A DNA stretch of 64,000 nucleotides, from assembly GCA_963758945.1 (NCBI GenBank), contig CAVWXY010000018.1, forward strand, positions 1 through 64,000, read 5' to 3'. Under the pieces are notes generated by a model, which searched no databases, was not told the origin of the DNA, and was given only the letters and a program-made list of their open reading frames with translations. The stretch comes from VAZQ01 sp963758945. Its GTDB lineage: Bacteria > Pseudomonadota > Alphaproteobacteria > Rhizobiales > Xanthobacteraceae. Below, one piece after another: positions 23,127 through 33,391 of this stretch; the first letter of the stretch is position 1; the number at the start of each line of letters is the position of its first letter. The position numbers and the translations under genes are program-made.

Positions 23127-24017
23127 ATGAAAGCCGTCTTCGCGTTGGCCATCACCTGGACGGTCCTCGTTCCGGGGACTGTGACGGCGGCGCAGGCCGC
23201 TCCGGCGCGGGCGAACCGGATCACTATCGCCTATGTGCCGCCCAAGGACCCTGCGCACCAGGGTCTTTATGAACGGCTGAAGGACATCCGATTCCTCGAG
23301 AAGCTGCAGGAGATTCTCAGCCCGATACGGCTGCCGCGTCCATTGCTGGTGAAGACCGAGGGATGCGACGGTGACGCCAATGCCTCTTACGCGGATGATG
23401 CAATCGCAATCTGTTACGAATATGTGGACGAGCTCTGGAAGAACGTCCCCGCGCAGACGACGCCGGCCGGCGTCACGCCGGTCGACGCCCTGCTGGGACC
23501 CTTGATCGACACCTGCTTGCATGAATTCGGCCACGCCGTATTCGATATGCTGCGGGTGCCAACGTTCGGACGCGAGGAAGACGCAGCCGATCAGGTGTCG
23601 GCCTATATCATGCTGCAACTCGGAAAGGCCGAGGCCCGCCGACTGTTCCTGGGCACCGCCTACGCGTACAAGACCGAAGTCGAAGCCGCGACTGCGCCGC
23701 CCGCATTGAAGGAGTTTGCCAACGTGCATGGCACGCCGGCGCAGCGCTTTTACAACCTGTTGTGCATCGCCTACGGCGCCGATGCGCAACTGTTCGGCGA
23801 TCTCGTGGCGAAGGGATATTTGCCGAAGGAAAGGGCCGAGGACTGCCAAGGCGAATACAAGCAGGTCGCCTTTGCATTCCAGAGGCTGATCGGCCCCCAT
23901 ATCGACGCCCGTCGAGCGCGAAAGGTGTTCGACAAAAGCTGGCTGCCCGAGCCGACGAGGCAGGTGCAGCGCCGGCCCGGCTCGACGCAGGCTACGCAGC
24001 CTGCGCAGCCGCAATGA
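23127..24017 (+). CDS. Exported DUF4344-type zinc metallopeptidase
   Basis: The protein has 296 residues with a Sec signal peptide (MKAVFALAITWTVLVPG, cleavage probably in TAAQA). The zinc motif HEFGH is at about residues 130-134, within DTCLHEFGHAVFD, and is followed by EDAADQVSAYIML with a likely third ligand. This is the arrangement of putative metallopeptidases of the DUF4344 family. Cys residues near the start of the domain and at the end (AEDCQGEYK) could form disulfides. ATG 23127 follows GGAGG at 23117-23121; the open frame extends upstream but without a better start. Substrate is unknown. Confidence 0.85.
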   Translation: MKAVFALAITWTVLVPGTVTAAQAAPARANRITIAYVPPKDPAHQGLYERLKDIRFLEKLQEILSPIRLPRPLLVKTEGCDGDANASYADDAIAICYEYVDELWKNVPAQTTPAGVTPVDALLGPLIDTCLHEFGHAVFDMLRVPTFGREEDAADQVSAYIMLQLGKAEARRLFLGTAYAYKTEVEAATAPPALKEFANVHGTPAQRFYNLLCIAYGADAQLFGDLVAKGYLPKERAEDCQGEYKQVAFAFQRLIGPHIDARRARKVFDKSWLPEPTRQVQRRPGSTQATQPAQPQ

Positions 24018-24221
24018 TCCTCCGTACGCCGCGCCGGTCGATACGGCGTGTCGTTAGCCCGCGCCGCAATATTGAACGCGGGGACGCGCGGCGACACGTC
24101 AGCGTCTCGAGATGCCCGGGCCCGCGGCCGCGAGCCGGCGCCGGCCCCCGCATCGGTTGCAGCCCACACCCGCTCCCGGCCCGCGTTGACAGCCCCGTCC
24201 GCGGGCCTACATTAGCTTCGT

Positions 24222-24314
24222 TCCGAGGGGAGCTCCGGTCAGCGAGCTGAGACACCCGCAAGTCGGTACCGCGGGAACCCTTTGAACCTGATCCGGGTCA
24301 TGCCGGCGAAGGGA
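24222..24314 (+). promoter_or_regulatory. TPP riboswitch (THI element)
   Basis: The conserved pieces occur in order: GGGGAGC, then GCTGAGA (24246-24252), then ACCCTTTGAACCTGATCCGG and GTCATGCCGGCGAAGGGA. These form the pyrimidine- and pyrophosphate-sensing arms of a thiamin pyrophosphate aptamer. The aptamer ends about 14 bases before the first ATG of the operon, so control of translation initiation is more likely than attenuation. High TPP should shut down the membrane protein and thiC. Confidence 0.93.
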
Positions 24315-24328
24315 CAGGACATCCTTCC

Positions 24329-24744
24329 ATGCCCACGTCGATCTTCCTCGCCAAGCTGATCGCGCCGCTCTTCCTCGTGGTCGGAATCGCCGGGCTCGTG
24401 AATCCGGGCGCATTCGAGGCGGTGGCGGAGGAATCCCTGCGCAGCCACGCGCTGATCTATCTGTCCGGCATCCTGGCCATGGTGGCCGGCGTTGCCGTGG
24501 TGCTCGTCCACAATGTCTGGACGGCCGACTGGCGCGTCATCATCACCGTCCTGGGCTGGCTCGCCGCCATCGGCGGCGCGGTGCGCATCGCGTGGCCGCA
24601 GCTCACGGTCGCGGCCGGGGACTGGCTCGTCGCGCGCCCGGCGGGCCTGATGATCGCCGCCGTGATCTGGCTCGCGGTCGGCGCGGTTTTGACCTTTTAC
24701 GGCTATGTCCACCAACCATCGGCACTCCGAACGGGAGCAACACG

Positions 24745-24748
<4 letters not shown>
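24329..24748 (+). CDS. Small four-helix membrane protein of the thiamin operon
   Basis: This 139-residue protein has four hydrophobic segments (about residues 6-24, 41-62, 69-87 and 103-126), short loops, and no catalytic motif I can see. It lies directly after the TPP riboswitch, and its TGA overlaps the thiC ATG (ATGA, 24745-24748), so it is translationally coupled to thiC and repressed by thiamin. The position suggests a role in uptake of thiamin or a precursor, or as a partner of ThiC, but the sequence gives no direct proof. I do not recognise the family. Confidence 0.75.
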
Positions 24749-26607
<1,859 letters not shown>

Positions 26608-26795
26608 CAGCTGCCCAGAACGATCTTTGTTGGATGTCCGAATTCAAACGAATCCGGCTGTTTGCAATTGTTGTGAGCGCCGTCTTTTTGGTGTGCTCGG
26701 CGGCTATAGAGCTGGTCTCGGAAATCTGTACAGGACGATAAGTGGAGTTTCTGCCTGACAGCGGGCACGCTGTGGCCCGCGAATCAGGAGAGACA

Positions 26796-27107
26796 ATGAC
26801 CAGACGACCGCGCCGGAACCACACACCGGCCTTCAAGGCGAAGGTGGCGCTGGCCGCCATCAAGGGCGATCGAACACTGGCTCAGCTTGCGGAGCAGTTC
26901 GACATCCATCCCAATCAGATCACATCGTGGAAAGCCCAGCTCGAAGGCGGAGCTGCCGATGTTTTTGGTCCCGGTGGCGGCAAGGGAGCGGCGCAACCGA
27001 CCGTGGACGTGAAGTCCTTGCACGCGAAGATCGGCGAGCTGACGCTGGAAAACGATTTTTTAGGGGGAGCGCTCACCAAGGCGGGATTGCTGAGCGCAAA
27101 GCGATGA
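26796..27107 (+). CDS. IS3-family transposase OrfA (copy 2)
   Basis: Same 103-residue sequence as OrfA of copy 1: helix-turn-helix DNA-binding protein with LAEQFDIHPNQITSWK. ATG 26796 follows CAGGAGAGACA. The slippery heptamer T-TTT-TTA lies in zero frame at 27056-27062 and should direct -1 frameshifting into OrfB. Confidence 0.87.
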   Translation: MTRRPRRNHTPAFKAKVALAAIKGDRTLAQLAEQFDIHPNQITSWKAQLEGGAADVFGPGGGKGAAQPTVDVKSLHAKIGELTLENDFLGGALTKAGLLSAKR

Positions 27108-27931
27108 TTGACCGTGCGCACGATCTGCCGATCACAAAGCAGGCGAAGGTCCTGCGCATCAGCCGTGGCAGTGTCTACTACCTGCCGCGGCCGGTGTCGG
27201 CGACCGATCTGGAAGTTATGCGACGTCTCGACCGGCTGCATCTGGAGTTTCCCTTCGCCGGCTCGCGGATGTTGCGAGGCCTGCTGGTTGCCGAGGGGTG
27301 CAAGATCGGCCGTCGGCATGTCAAAACGCTGATGCGGCGGATGGGGATAGAAGCGCTCTACCGCCGTCCGCGCACCACGAAGCCGGAGCCCGGCCACAAG
27401 ATCTACCCGTATCTGCTGCGCGGGATGGAGATTACGCGACCGAACCAGGTGTGGGCGATGGACATCACCTACATTCCGATGGCACGTGGCTTCGTGTATC
27501 TGGCCGTCGTGCTCGATTGGTTCAGCCGTCGCGTGCTGTCGTGGCGGGTATCGATCACGATGGAGGCGGCATTCTGCGTCGAGACGCTGGAGGATGCTTT
27601 GGCTCGTCACGGCAAGCCGGAGATCTTCAATACGGACCAGGGCTCGCAGTTCACGGGCGAGGCCTTCACCGGCGTGCTCGCCGACAACGGCATTGCGATC
27701 AGCATGGACGGCAAGGGCGCTTGGCGCGACAACGTCTTCGTCGAACGGCTGTGGCGCACCGTCAAATATGAGGAGGTGTATCTGCAGGCCTACGACAGCG
27801 TCAGCGAGGCCCGTGCTTCGATCGGCCGTTACCTCGACTTCTATAATGGCCGGCGCCCACATTCGAGCCTTGACGGCACGACACCGGATCAAGCCTACTT
27901 CACCCCGCTGCCACTCCGCTTGGCAGCCTAA
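27104..27931 (+). CDS. IS3-family transposase OrfB (copy 2)
   Basis: Same as copy 1: 275 residues from its own ATG (overlapping the OrfA stop), or the C-terminal half of an OrfAB fusion. The DDE residues lie in MDITYIPM, NTDQGSQFT and VERLWRTVKYEE. It is intact. Confidence 0.88.
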   Translation: MIDRAHDLPITKQAKVLRISRGSVYYLPRPVSATDLEVMRRLDRLHLEFPFAGSRMLRGLLVAEGCKIGRRHVKTLMRRMGIEALYRRPRTTKPEPGHKIYPYLLRGMEITRPNQVWAMDITYIPMARGFVYLAVVLDWFSRRVLSWRVSITMEAAFCVETLEDALARHGKPEIFNTDQGSQFTGEAFTGVLADNGIAISMDGKGAWRDNVFVERLWRTVKYEEVYLQAYDSVSEARASIGRYLDFYNGRRPHSSLDGTTPDQAYFTPLPLRLAA

Positions 27932-27955
27932 CTTCGGCAGGCACTCCACTTATCG

Positions 27956-28635
27956 AGGCGGAAATTCTGTTCAGACAACCGGGGCCACTTCACAGCGTCA
28001 AGTTTTCGACCAGCCCCGCCGTCGAGGTGACCATGGCTGTCGGTGCGCGCCCGACGCTCGGTCCGTTCGAGTTCGATATCGGCGCGGCCTATTATTATTA
28101 CCCCGGCGAGCTCGGGCCGGAGCTGTCCAACTACTGGGAAGCGCACGCGACGGTATCGTACAAGCTGACCGACAAGATCATGCTGGCACCGACCCTCGCC
28201 TACGCGCCCGACGTCTGGCAGACGGGCGCCTGGGGCACCTACGCAGCCGGCACGCTCTCGTTCGATCTGCCGAGCGAATTGCTTCCCGCCGACCTGGGCT
28301 GGACGCTGTCCGTGGACGTCGGGCGCTGGCTGTTCGGTCCCACCTCGAGCGGCGGCGGCGTGAGCGCGGCAGGCGGCGGGCTTGCGCTGCCGGACTTCAC
28401 CAACTGGCACGCCGGCCTGACGTTCACCTACCGCGTGTTCAAGCTCGGCCTCAATTACACCGACACGAACCTCTCGAAAGAGAACTGCTACGTGCTGACC
28501 GGCGACCTCGGCGCCATCCCGGGCGGCGTGGCCAATCCGGGCAACAATCCCTTCGGGTTGCGCTCGGGCCTGTGCGGCTCGACGTTCTCGGCAACGCTCG
28601 GCTTCGACATCAATCCCGCGACGCTCGGCCGTTGA
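27956..28635 (+). pseudogene. TorF-family porin, N-terminus lost to IS3 copy 2
   Basis: From the IS border the frame is open with no conserved start and then reads SPAVEVTMAVGARPTLGPFE and GAAYYYYPGEL, followed by a series of amphipathic strands (YWEAHATVSYKL, WTLSVDVGRW, WHAGLTFTYRVF) and the ending LGFDINPATLGR. These fit the second half of TorF/Gcw_chp-type putative outer-membrane porins, whose normal length is about 240-280 residues. The signal peptide and first strands are absent, so this is a dead fragment. An internal ATG at 28033 gives 200 residues without a signal. Confidence 0.7.
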
Positions 28636-28731
28636 CGAAGCGCATGCCGATCGCAGCCATCGGGGGCGCCACACTCGGTGCATTCCCTCGCCCCGCGGCA
28701 GCGGGGAGAGGGTGGCCTGAGCGAAGCGAGG

Positions 28732-28777
28732 GATGATCTTTTCCGAAAACCGCTGCACACTTTTTTCGGGATCATGC
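28732..28777. repeat. REP-like palindrome, CCGAAAACCGGT family (diverged)
   Basis: GATGATCTTTTCCGAAAAC and TTTTTTCGGGATCATGC form the arms. It is the most diverged of five copies in the window (others near 39480, 39542, 51201, 56621). The family is widespread between genes in Bradyrhizobium and relatives. Confidence 0.75.
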
Positions 28778-28808
28778 GCAAGCCGTAATAGCTTGCCCGT
28801 GCGTGCGG

Positions 28809-29123
28809 TCAGTAACGGCGGTAATAGCGGCGCGCGTAGTAGCGTCGCGGCGCGTAGTAGCCGCCATAGTATCCGTAGGGTTGCGCGTAGCCGTACGCTG
28901 GGTAACCGTACCCGTAGCTGTACGCCGGGTAACCATACCCGTAGCCGTACGCGGGATAGCCATAACCGTAGGACCGCGACGCCAACGCGCCGGCGACCAC
29001 ACCGGCGGCGATCCCCGCGCCAACCCAGCAGCCGATACATCTCGCTTCCGCAGGCTTCGGCGTGGCAATCACCGCCGCGGCAACGGCGACGCTCGCGACA
29101 ATGGCCGTAATCGTCTTACGCAT
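28809..29123 (-). CDS. Small exported Tyr/Gly-repeat protein
   Basis: The 104-residue product has a Sec signal peptide (MRKTITAIVASVAVAAAVI, cleavage near PAEA), then CIGCWVGAGIAAGVVAGAL, a glycine-zipper-like stretch, and then tandem units of the type YGYGYPAY, ending in a Tyr/Arg-rich tail (YYARRYYRRY). Such proteins are common in Hyphomicrobiales and probably lie in the periplasm or at the outer membrane. Their function is unknown. ATG 29123 is chosen because it starts the signal peptide. Repeats in the DNA explain the compositional bias here. Confidence 0.75.
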   Translation of the reverse strand: MRKTITAIVASVAVAAAVIATPKPAEARCIGCWVGAGIAAGVVAGALASRSYGYGYPAYGYGYGYPAYSYGYGYPAYGYAQPYGYYGGYYAPRRYYARRYYRRY

Positions 29124-29413
29124 GGGCGTCTCCTCCACGATCTGGCTTCAGGGTGCCCTTCCGCACATGAAGGAAACCTGAACGGATGCCATGTCCAGCA
29201 TAGAAAGAATCACAAGGACGGCGCTTGGTTCCAACGGATTTGCCGGAACGGCCGCCGCGTGCCGTACTATGATCCGCTTTGGCTGCGACTCCGGGGGGAT
29301 TGGCTTCTGACAACATTGTTGCTCCCGGGAGCACCTCGGCCCCGTCCCCGCCTTCATCCGGGGAGCGTCGCGCAGCGACGCGGCTCTCGCTCGCGCCTTG
29401 CCCGTAAAAGCGG

Positions 29414-30583
29414 CTACCTCAAGCCGACTGGTGAAAGGCCTTTTTGCGCGTCCGCAGTCTCGGCAACAGCCGGCCTGGCGATCGCATCCTTGAACAGCGC
29501 CACCGCAAAGTTCTTCAGGCTGCTGCCCATGCGGCCTGCCGCGTCGGCAAAGCTTTGGAGCGTCGGGGCCGCCGCCTTGACCGCCTCCGACAAGCCCGCC
29601 CGGCAGCTCTCGAACCAGCAGCCGGTGACGCGCGCCTTCTGGTCGATGGCGAAGTCGGCCTTGTCCAGGAGCGCGATCCGCACCAACTGGCCGCGCCCGC
29701 GCACCCTGTTCGGCAGCTGAAACTCGGGCGGCAAAGCCTCGGTCACCGGCAGGACCTTTTCGACGTCACCGACGATCGTCTGCCCACGCGCCTTCACCGC
29801 GACCTTCTGCCCCTCGGTCACGTCGAAGAGGTAGCTCTCGGGGATGTACGCGAGCACGAAGCTGGGGCCCGTATAGATGCTCGCGATCCGGTCGCCGCCG
29901 CCGCTCAGCACCTCACCCACCATGGCGACGCTGGCGCCGACATAACCGCTGACGGGCGCGTGCAGGACGCCGTTGCCGTAGGTGCGCTCCAGGTCGTCGT
30001 AGGCGGCCGATACCTGGTCGAAGGCCTTCTGGTTGGCCTTCATCTCGATCTCGAGCGAGACCTGCTCGGCCTTCAGCGACAGCGATCGCTCCGATGCCTG
30101 CACGCTGGCGGCCATGATATCCACGAGCGTCTTGCTCACGGCCAGGCCATTGGCGCCGGCGTTCTGGACCTTGCCCAGGAACGCCTGAGCCTCCGCGGCA
30201 CTCGACTGGGCGAGCGGCAGCAGCGTCGTCACCACTGTCCTTCGGCCTTCGAGCTGCGCCACGCGGCCGCCGATGCGCGCTTTTTCCGCCGCGAGCTCCG
30301 CCAGCGAGCGCGAGATCGTGGCCGACTCGACGGTCGCAATCTTCTGCCCTGCCTCGACCCGGTCGCCCGGCCGGACGGAGACCTCGCGCACCCAGGCGTC
30401 CCGCCAGGGCGCGGCAACCGCGACGCGCTGACGCGTGACGATCGCGTCGGCGCTCAACATCACCGCGTCACCCGACACGATATACCACGCCGCCGCGCCG
30501 ATCCCGCCCAGAGCGGCCGCGGTGAACAATAGCCGGCGCAGCTTGGTCCAGGCGAGCTTGCTGGTCTGAAGTTCCTTGCTCAT
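29414..30583 (-). CDS. HlyD-family membrane fusion protein
   Basis: This 389-residue protein has one N-terminal membrane segment (about residues 15-38), then a biotinyl-lipoyl-like half motif (VAAPWRDAWVREVSVRPGDRV), a long coiled coil (about 85-215) and the returning lipoyl half GVLHAPVSGYVGASV with a beta-barrel (VLAYIPESYLFDVTEGQKV). That is the HlyD/EmrA/Alg44-like layout of periplasmic adaptors. It is the last gene of a three-gene operon after the glycosyltransferase and wecB (24-bp gap), so it probably helps a polysaccharide across the periplasm rather than a drug. ATG 30583 is preceded by AGAGATGAGC-type purines. Confidence 0.85.
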   Translation of the reverse strand: MSKELQTSKLAWTKLRRLLFTAAALGGIGAAAWYIVSGDAVMLSADAIVTRQRVAVAAPWRDAWVREVSVRPGDRVEAGQKIATVESATISRSLAELAAEKARIGGRVAQLEGRRTVVTTLLPLAQSSAAEAQAFLGKVQNAGANGLAVSKTLVDIMAASVQASERSLSLKAEQVSLEIEMKANQKAFDQVSAAYDDLERTYGNGVLHAPVSGYVGASVAMVGEVLSGGGDRIASIYTGPSFVLAYIPESYLFDVTEGQKVAVKARGQTIVGDVEKVLPVTEALPPEFQLPNRVRGRGQLVRIALLDKADFAIDQKARVTGCWFESCRAGLSEAVKAAAPTLQSFADAAGRMGSSLKNFAVALFKDAIARPAVAETADAQKGLSPVGLR

Positions 30584-30606
30584 CTCTCTGTTCTTTCGAG
30601 GTTCAA

Positions 30607-31740
30607 CTAGGCGGCGCAAGCCAGCGCATGCGACCTAAGGGAGGTGCGCGTCGCGAGACGCGCGGCGATCCGCTGGGCAGCATCCCCGCGCCCGAAGGGA
30701 TTGTGCGCCGGCAGAAGGCGGGGGTGGTCGCCCGCGGTCAGCTTTCGCACGCCGGCGACGATCGCGTGGTAGTCGGATCCCACGAGCGTGCCGAACCCGG
30801 CCTCGATGACCTCGGGCCTCTCGGTCGTCTCGCGGGTGATCAGAATGCGGAGTCCGAACGTCGGAGCCTCTTCCTGGACTCCGCCCGAGTCGGTCACCAC
30901 GACCCAGGCGCGACTGAGGAGATACACGAAATCCGTGTACTGCAGCGGGTCCAGAAGCCGCACATTCGGTGCGTCGCGCAAGCTATCCATCACTTCGGCG
31001 CGCACCTGCGGATTGAGGTGGACCGGCAGCACGATCAGCTTGTCGCCGTCCTGGCCCAGCGTCCGCAGTGCCCGCAGCACGCTCCGCAGCGGCGCGCCGA
31101 TGTTCTCCCGGCGATGCAGGGTCGCGAGCACGAGTTTCTTGTCGGTCGGCAGTGCCGCCACCGCCGGATCGATCGGGGTGTAGCCCTTGCGGATCTTCTC
31201 GCGCACATAGAGCAGGGCATCGACGACGGTATTGCCCACCATGACGATGCGATCCGCGGGAATGCCCTTGCGCAGGAGATTGTCGCGCGCCCGCGGCGTC
31301 GGCGCGAAATGCAGTGCCGCGGCGAGGCCGATCAGACGACGGTTGAATTCCTCGGGCCAAGGCGACTCGAGATCGCCGGTCCGAAGACCAGCCTCGACGT
31401 GCGCCACGGCAACCCGGTTCATGAAGCCCGCGGTGGCAGCCGCAGCCGCGGTCGCGGTGTCTCCCTGGACGACGATCCAGTCGTAGCTCTTGGCCTTGAG
31501 CAATCTCTCGATTTGCCGGGTCATCAGGCCGACCTTGCCCGCGAGGCCCGGCTCCTCGACGATGTCGAAGCCGTTGTGCGTGACGGCAATGCCGAACAGG
31601 TCGAGCAGGCCTTTGGCCAGCTCGACGTGCTGACCGGACCAGAACGCGTCGAGCTCGACACCGGTTCGCCGCAGGGCCCGGTATACCGGACCAAGCTTGA
31701 TGATTTCCGGCCGAGTGCCGAACGCCACAAGAATGCGCAT
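30607..31740 (-). CDS. wecB: UDP-N-acetylglucosamine 2-epimerase (non-hydrolysing)
   Basis: WecB interconverts UDP-GlcNAc and UDP-ManNAc in the cytoplasm. The 377-residue GT-B-fold protein shows GTRPEIIKLGPVYRAL at the start, VQGDTATAAAAA, HVEAGLRTG, EEFNRRLIG, ATLHRRENIG and the C-terminal TDSGGVQEEAPTFG, the usual substrate and allosteric-site motifs. ATG 31740 gives the standard N-terminus. It lies between an NfrB-like glycosyltransferase (20-bp gap upstream) and a HlyD-like gene, which suggests that it feeds UDP-ManNAc to that transferase. Confidence 0.93.
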   Translation of the reverse strand: MRILVAFGTRPEIIKLGPVYRALRRTGVELDAFWSGQHVELAKGLLDLFGIAVTHNGFDIVEEPGLAGKVGLMTRQIERLLKAKSYDWIVVQGDTATAAAAATAGFMNRVAVAHVEAGLRTGDLESPWPEEFNRRLIGLAAALHFAPTPRARDNLLRKGIPADRIVMVGNTVVDALLYVREKIRKGYTPIDPAVAALPTDKKLVLATLHRRENIGAPLRSVLRALRTLGQDGDKLIVLPVHLNPQVRAEVMDSLRDAPNVRLLDPLQYTDFVYLLSRAWVVVTDSGGVQEEAPTFGLRILITRETTERPEVIEAGFGTLVGSDYHAIVAGVRKLTAGDHPRLLPAHNPFGRGDAAQRIAARLATRTSLRSHALACAA

Positions 31741-31760
31741 GTTTTTTCCTCTGGTGGTGA

Positions 31761-33092
31761 TTATCGAGCGGCGGCCGCGAAATCCTCGGGCACCTCGTGC
31801 ACGGTCTTCGACCAGACCACGGGCTTGGTCGCAAATTCGGACTCGCCGAGGTAGGTCTTCCACGCGCGGAAGACGGCAGCCATGTTGATGTAGAGCGCCA
31901 CGGGCCATCGCACCGCGACGCCGATCCAATCGAACCTGCCGTACACTTGCCGACAGGCGGCAACGCGGACGACGTAGCGAGCGATGAGCGCGACCAGATT
32001 GGCGCCAAGCGAGGCGGCGAGGATCGGCTCGAGGTCGCGCGGTACGTCGGAAAGATCGATGTATTCGAAGAACAGAAGTCCGAACAGGACAAACGAGACC
32101 GGCGGCAGAAAGTTGGTGATCATGCCCTTGCGGTCGCGCATGAAGAAATAGAAATCCCAGAGATCACCCTCCCAGCCGAGCTTGTACATGGCCTCGAAGT
32201 TGATGCCGTAGACCCAGCGCGCCTTCTGCTTGATCGAGGCGGCCAGCGTCTTCGGGAAGAACTCGCGCGTGGCCACGAAGTCGAGGCCTTCGTCCGCGTT
32301 CGCGGACACCGCGGCGAAGGCGCACTTGAAGCCCGCGCGCTTGGCCTCGACGCCGAGGATGTAATCCTCGGTGACGGTGCCCGACATCAGGACTTGCCCG
32401 CGCGTCTTCAGGAAGTGCTTGACCAGCCTTCCGGTCAGGCAGGTGCCCACGCCGGCCGACGGGATCATGGCGCCGAGCGCGTCGCGCACGATCATCTCGC
32501 GCGTGTGCCGCTCGGCAAATTCATCCATGTAGGTGGATGCGACATGCGCGCCCTGGTCGCGGCTGAGCGAGAACACCGGCGCCTGAATGTAGTCGTGATC
32601 GACGGCATAGGCGGCGTAGATCCGGAACGCTCGCGGATCGATGACGTCCTCGCTGTCGTGCAGCACCACCAGATCGGGACAGTCCTCGCCGCTAAAGACC
32701 TGCGAGAACATCTCGTTGAGCATCTGGCCTTTCGAGGTCGGCCCCGGCAAGGTGTTGACGATGACGCGGACGCGATCCGGGTGCTTCGCTTCGAGCTCCC
32801 TGGCCACGCGCAACGTTCCGCTGTCGTTCGGGTAAACGCCGAGGAAAAAGGACACCTCCGGGATCCGGATGCGGGCGAGATTGCCCTCGACCATCTTCCC
32901 GAGCACGTCCTCCTCGTGCCAATTCGCGACGAAAACGGCGGTGGTGGGAATGGCGCCGGCCTGCTCGTTCAGCCGCGGAGGGCGGTAGCGAGTGATTCCA
33001 ATGGCGAGAAGATCGATGAACGCGTCATCGAGCGACGACAACGTGGTGAGCACGCTCGCCAGGAACAGCGCCATGATCAGCAGGTCACCCAA
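31761..33092 (-). CDS. NfrB-like family 2 membrane glycosyltransferase
   Basis: The 443-residue protein has an N-terminal membrane segment, a cytoplasmic GT-A domain (about 45-300) and three to four C-terminal membrane segments. Motifs seen are VANWHEED, the metal-binding VVLHDSEDVI, GTVTEDYILG with the catalytic acidic pair, and QKARWVYG, the Q-x-x-R-W motif of processive synthases. This resembles the catalytic half of the N4 adsorption protein NfrB, which in E. coli makes a ManNAc-containing glycan from UDP-ManNAc supplied by WecB. Here the C-terminal c-di-GMP-binding MshEN domain and the NfrA partner are not seen. First gene of the operon; start ATG 33092. Confidence 0.8.
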   Translation of the reverse strand: MGDLLIMALFLASVLTTLSSLDDAFIDLLAIGITRYRPPRLNEQAGAIPTTAVFVANWHEEDVLGKMVEGNLARIRIPEVSFFLGVYPNDSGTLRVARELEAKHPDRVRVIVNTLPGPTSKGQMLNEMFSQVFSGEDCPDLVVLHDSEDVIDPRAFRIYAAYAVDHDYIQAPVFSLSRDQGAHVASTYMDEFAERHTREMIVRDALGAMIPSAGVGTCLTGRLVKHFLKTRGQVLMSGTVTEDYILGVEAKRAGFKCAFAAVSANADEGLDFVATREFFPKTLAASIKQKARWVYGINFEAMYKLGWEGDLWDFYFFMRDRKGMITNFLPPVSFVLFGLLFFEYIDLSDVPRDLEPILAASLGANLVALIARYVVRVAACRQVYGRFDWIGVAVRWPVALYINMAAVFRAWKTYLGESEFATKPVVWSKTVHEVPEDFAAAAR

Positions 33093-33391
33093 GATTGCCT
33101 CGTCGCTAAGGGTTCATCCGGCGTGCCGCGCGCGAGCGCGGCGACAGCGCTGAATTAGGCAATTGGTGCACTGCGGAAAATCCGGGTTTATACGTAGTTA
33201 CAAATGAAACTTCCTTAATGTTGGCTGACCCAGCCAGCGCGCGCGCTGCATCCAACGCATTGATAATACTATGAGTTCTGGAGCGATCAGGCGCCCGGTT
33301 CAGCCCGTCTTGCGACCTAAGTATAAGGCCCCTACGCGCCGGGCTGCGCGCATCGGTCGCCCCTCCGGAGCAAACGGGCGACCGTTCCCCT
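33093..33391. other. Upstream region of the glycosyltransferase operon
   Basis: This 299-bp stretch has no gene. Part of it (33160-33275) is clearly AT-richer than its surroundings and is where the promoter of the minus-strand glycosyltransferase operon should lie. I could not fix -35 and -10 boxes. Confidence 0.4.

Larger units (their letters stand above)
26735..27955 (+). mobile_element. IS3-family element, copy 2, downstream of thiC
   Basis: The core 26743-27936 matches copy 1 (10282-11475). Here the ends extend further and form a 20-bp inverted repeat with two mismatches: CGATAAGTGGAGTTT at 26736 against CGATAAGTGGAGTGC read inward from 27955. AGG at 26732-26734 and 27956-27958 is a possible 3-bp target duplication. 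The two copies face in opposite directions about 15 kb apart. The insertion has removed or displaced the start of the porin gene that follows. Confidence 0.8.

Noticed and set aside
28870..28980. Regular short repeats that could suggest a CRISPR array
   Set aside because: They are in-frame Tyr/Gly codons of a small exported protein. There are no spacers of unique sequence and no cas genes.
30628..31854. Plus-strand 408-codon frame opposite wecB
   Set aside because: Shadow frame without motifs; wecB is complete on the other strand.
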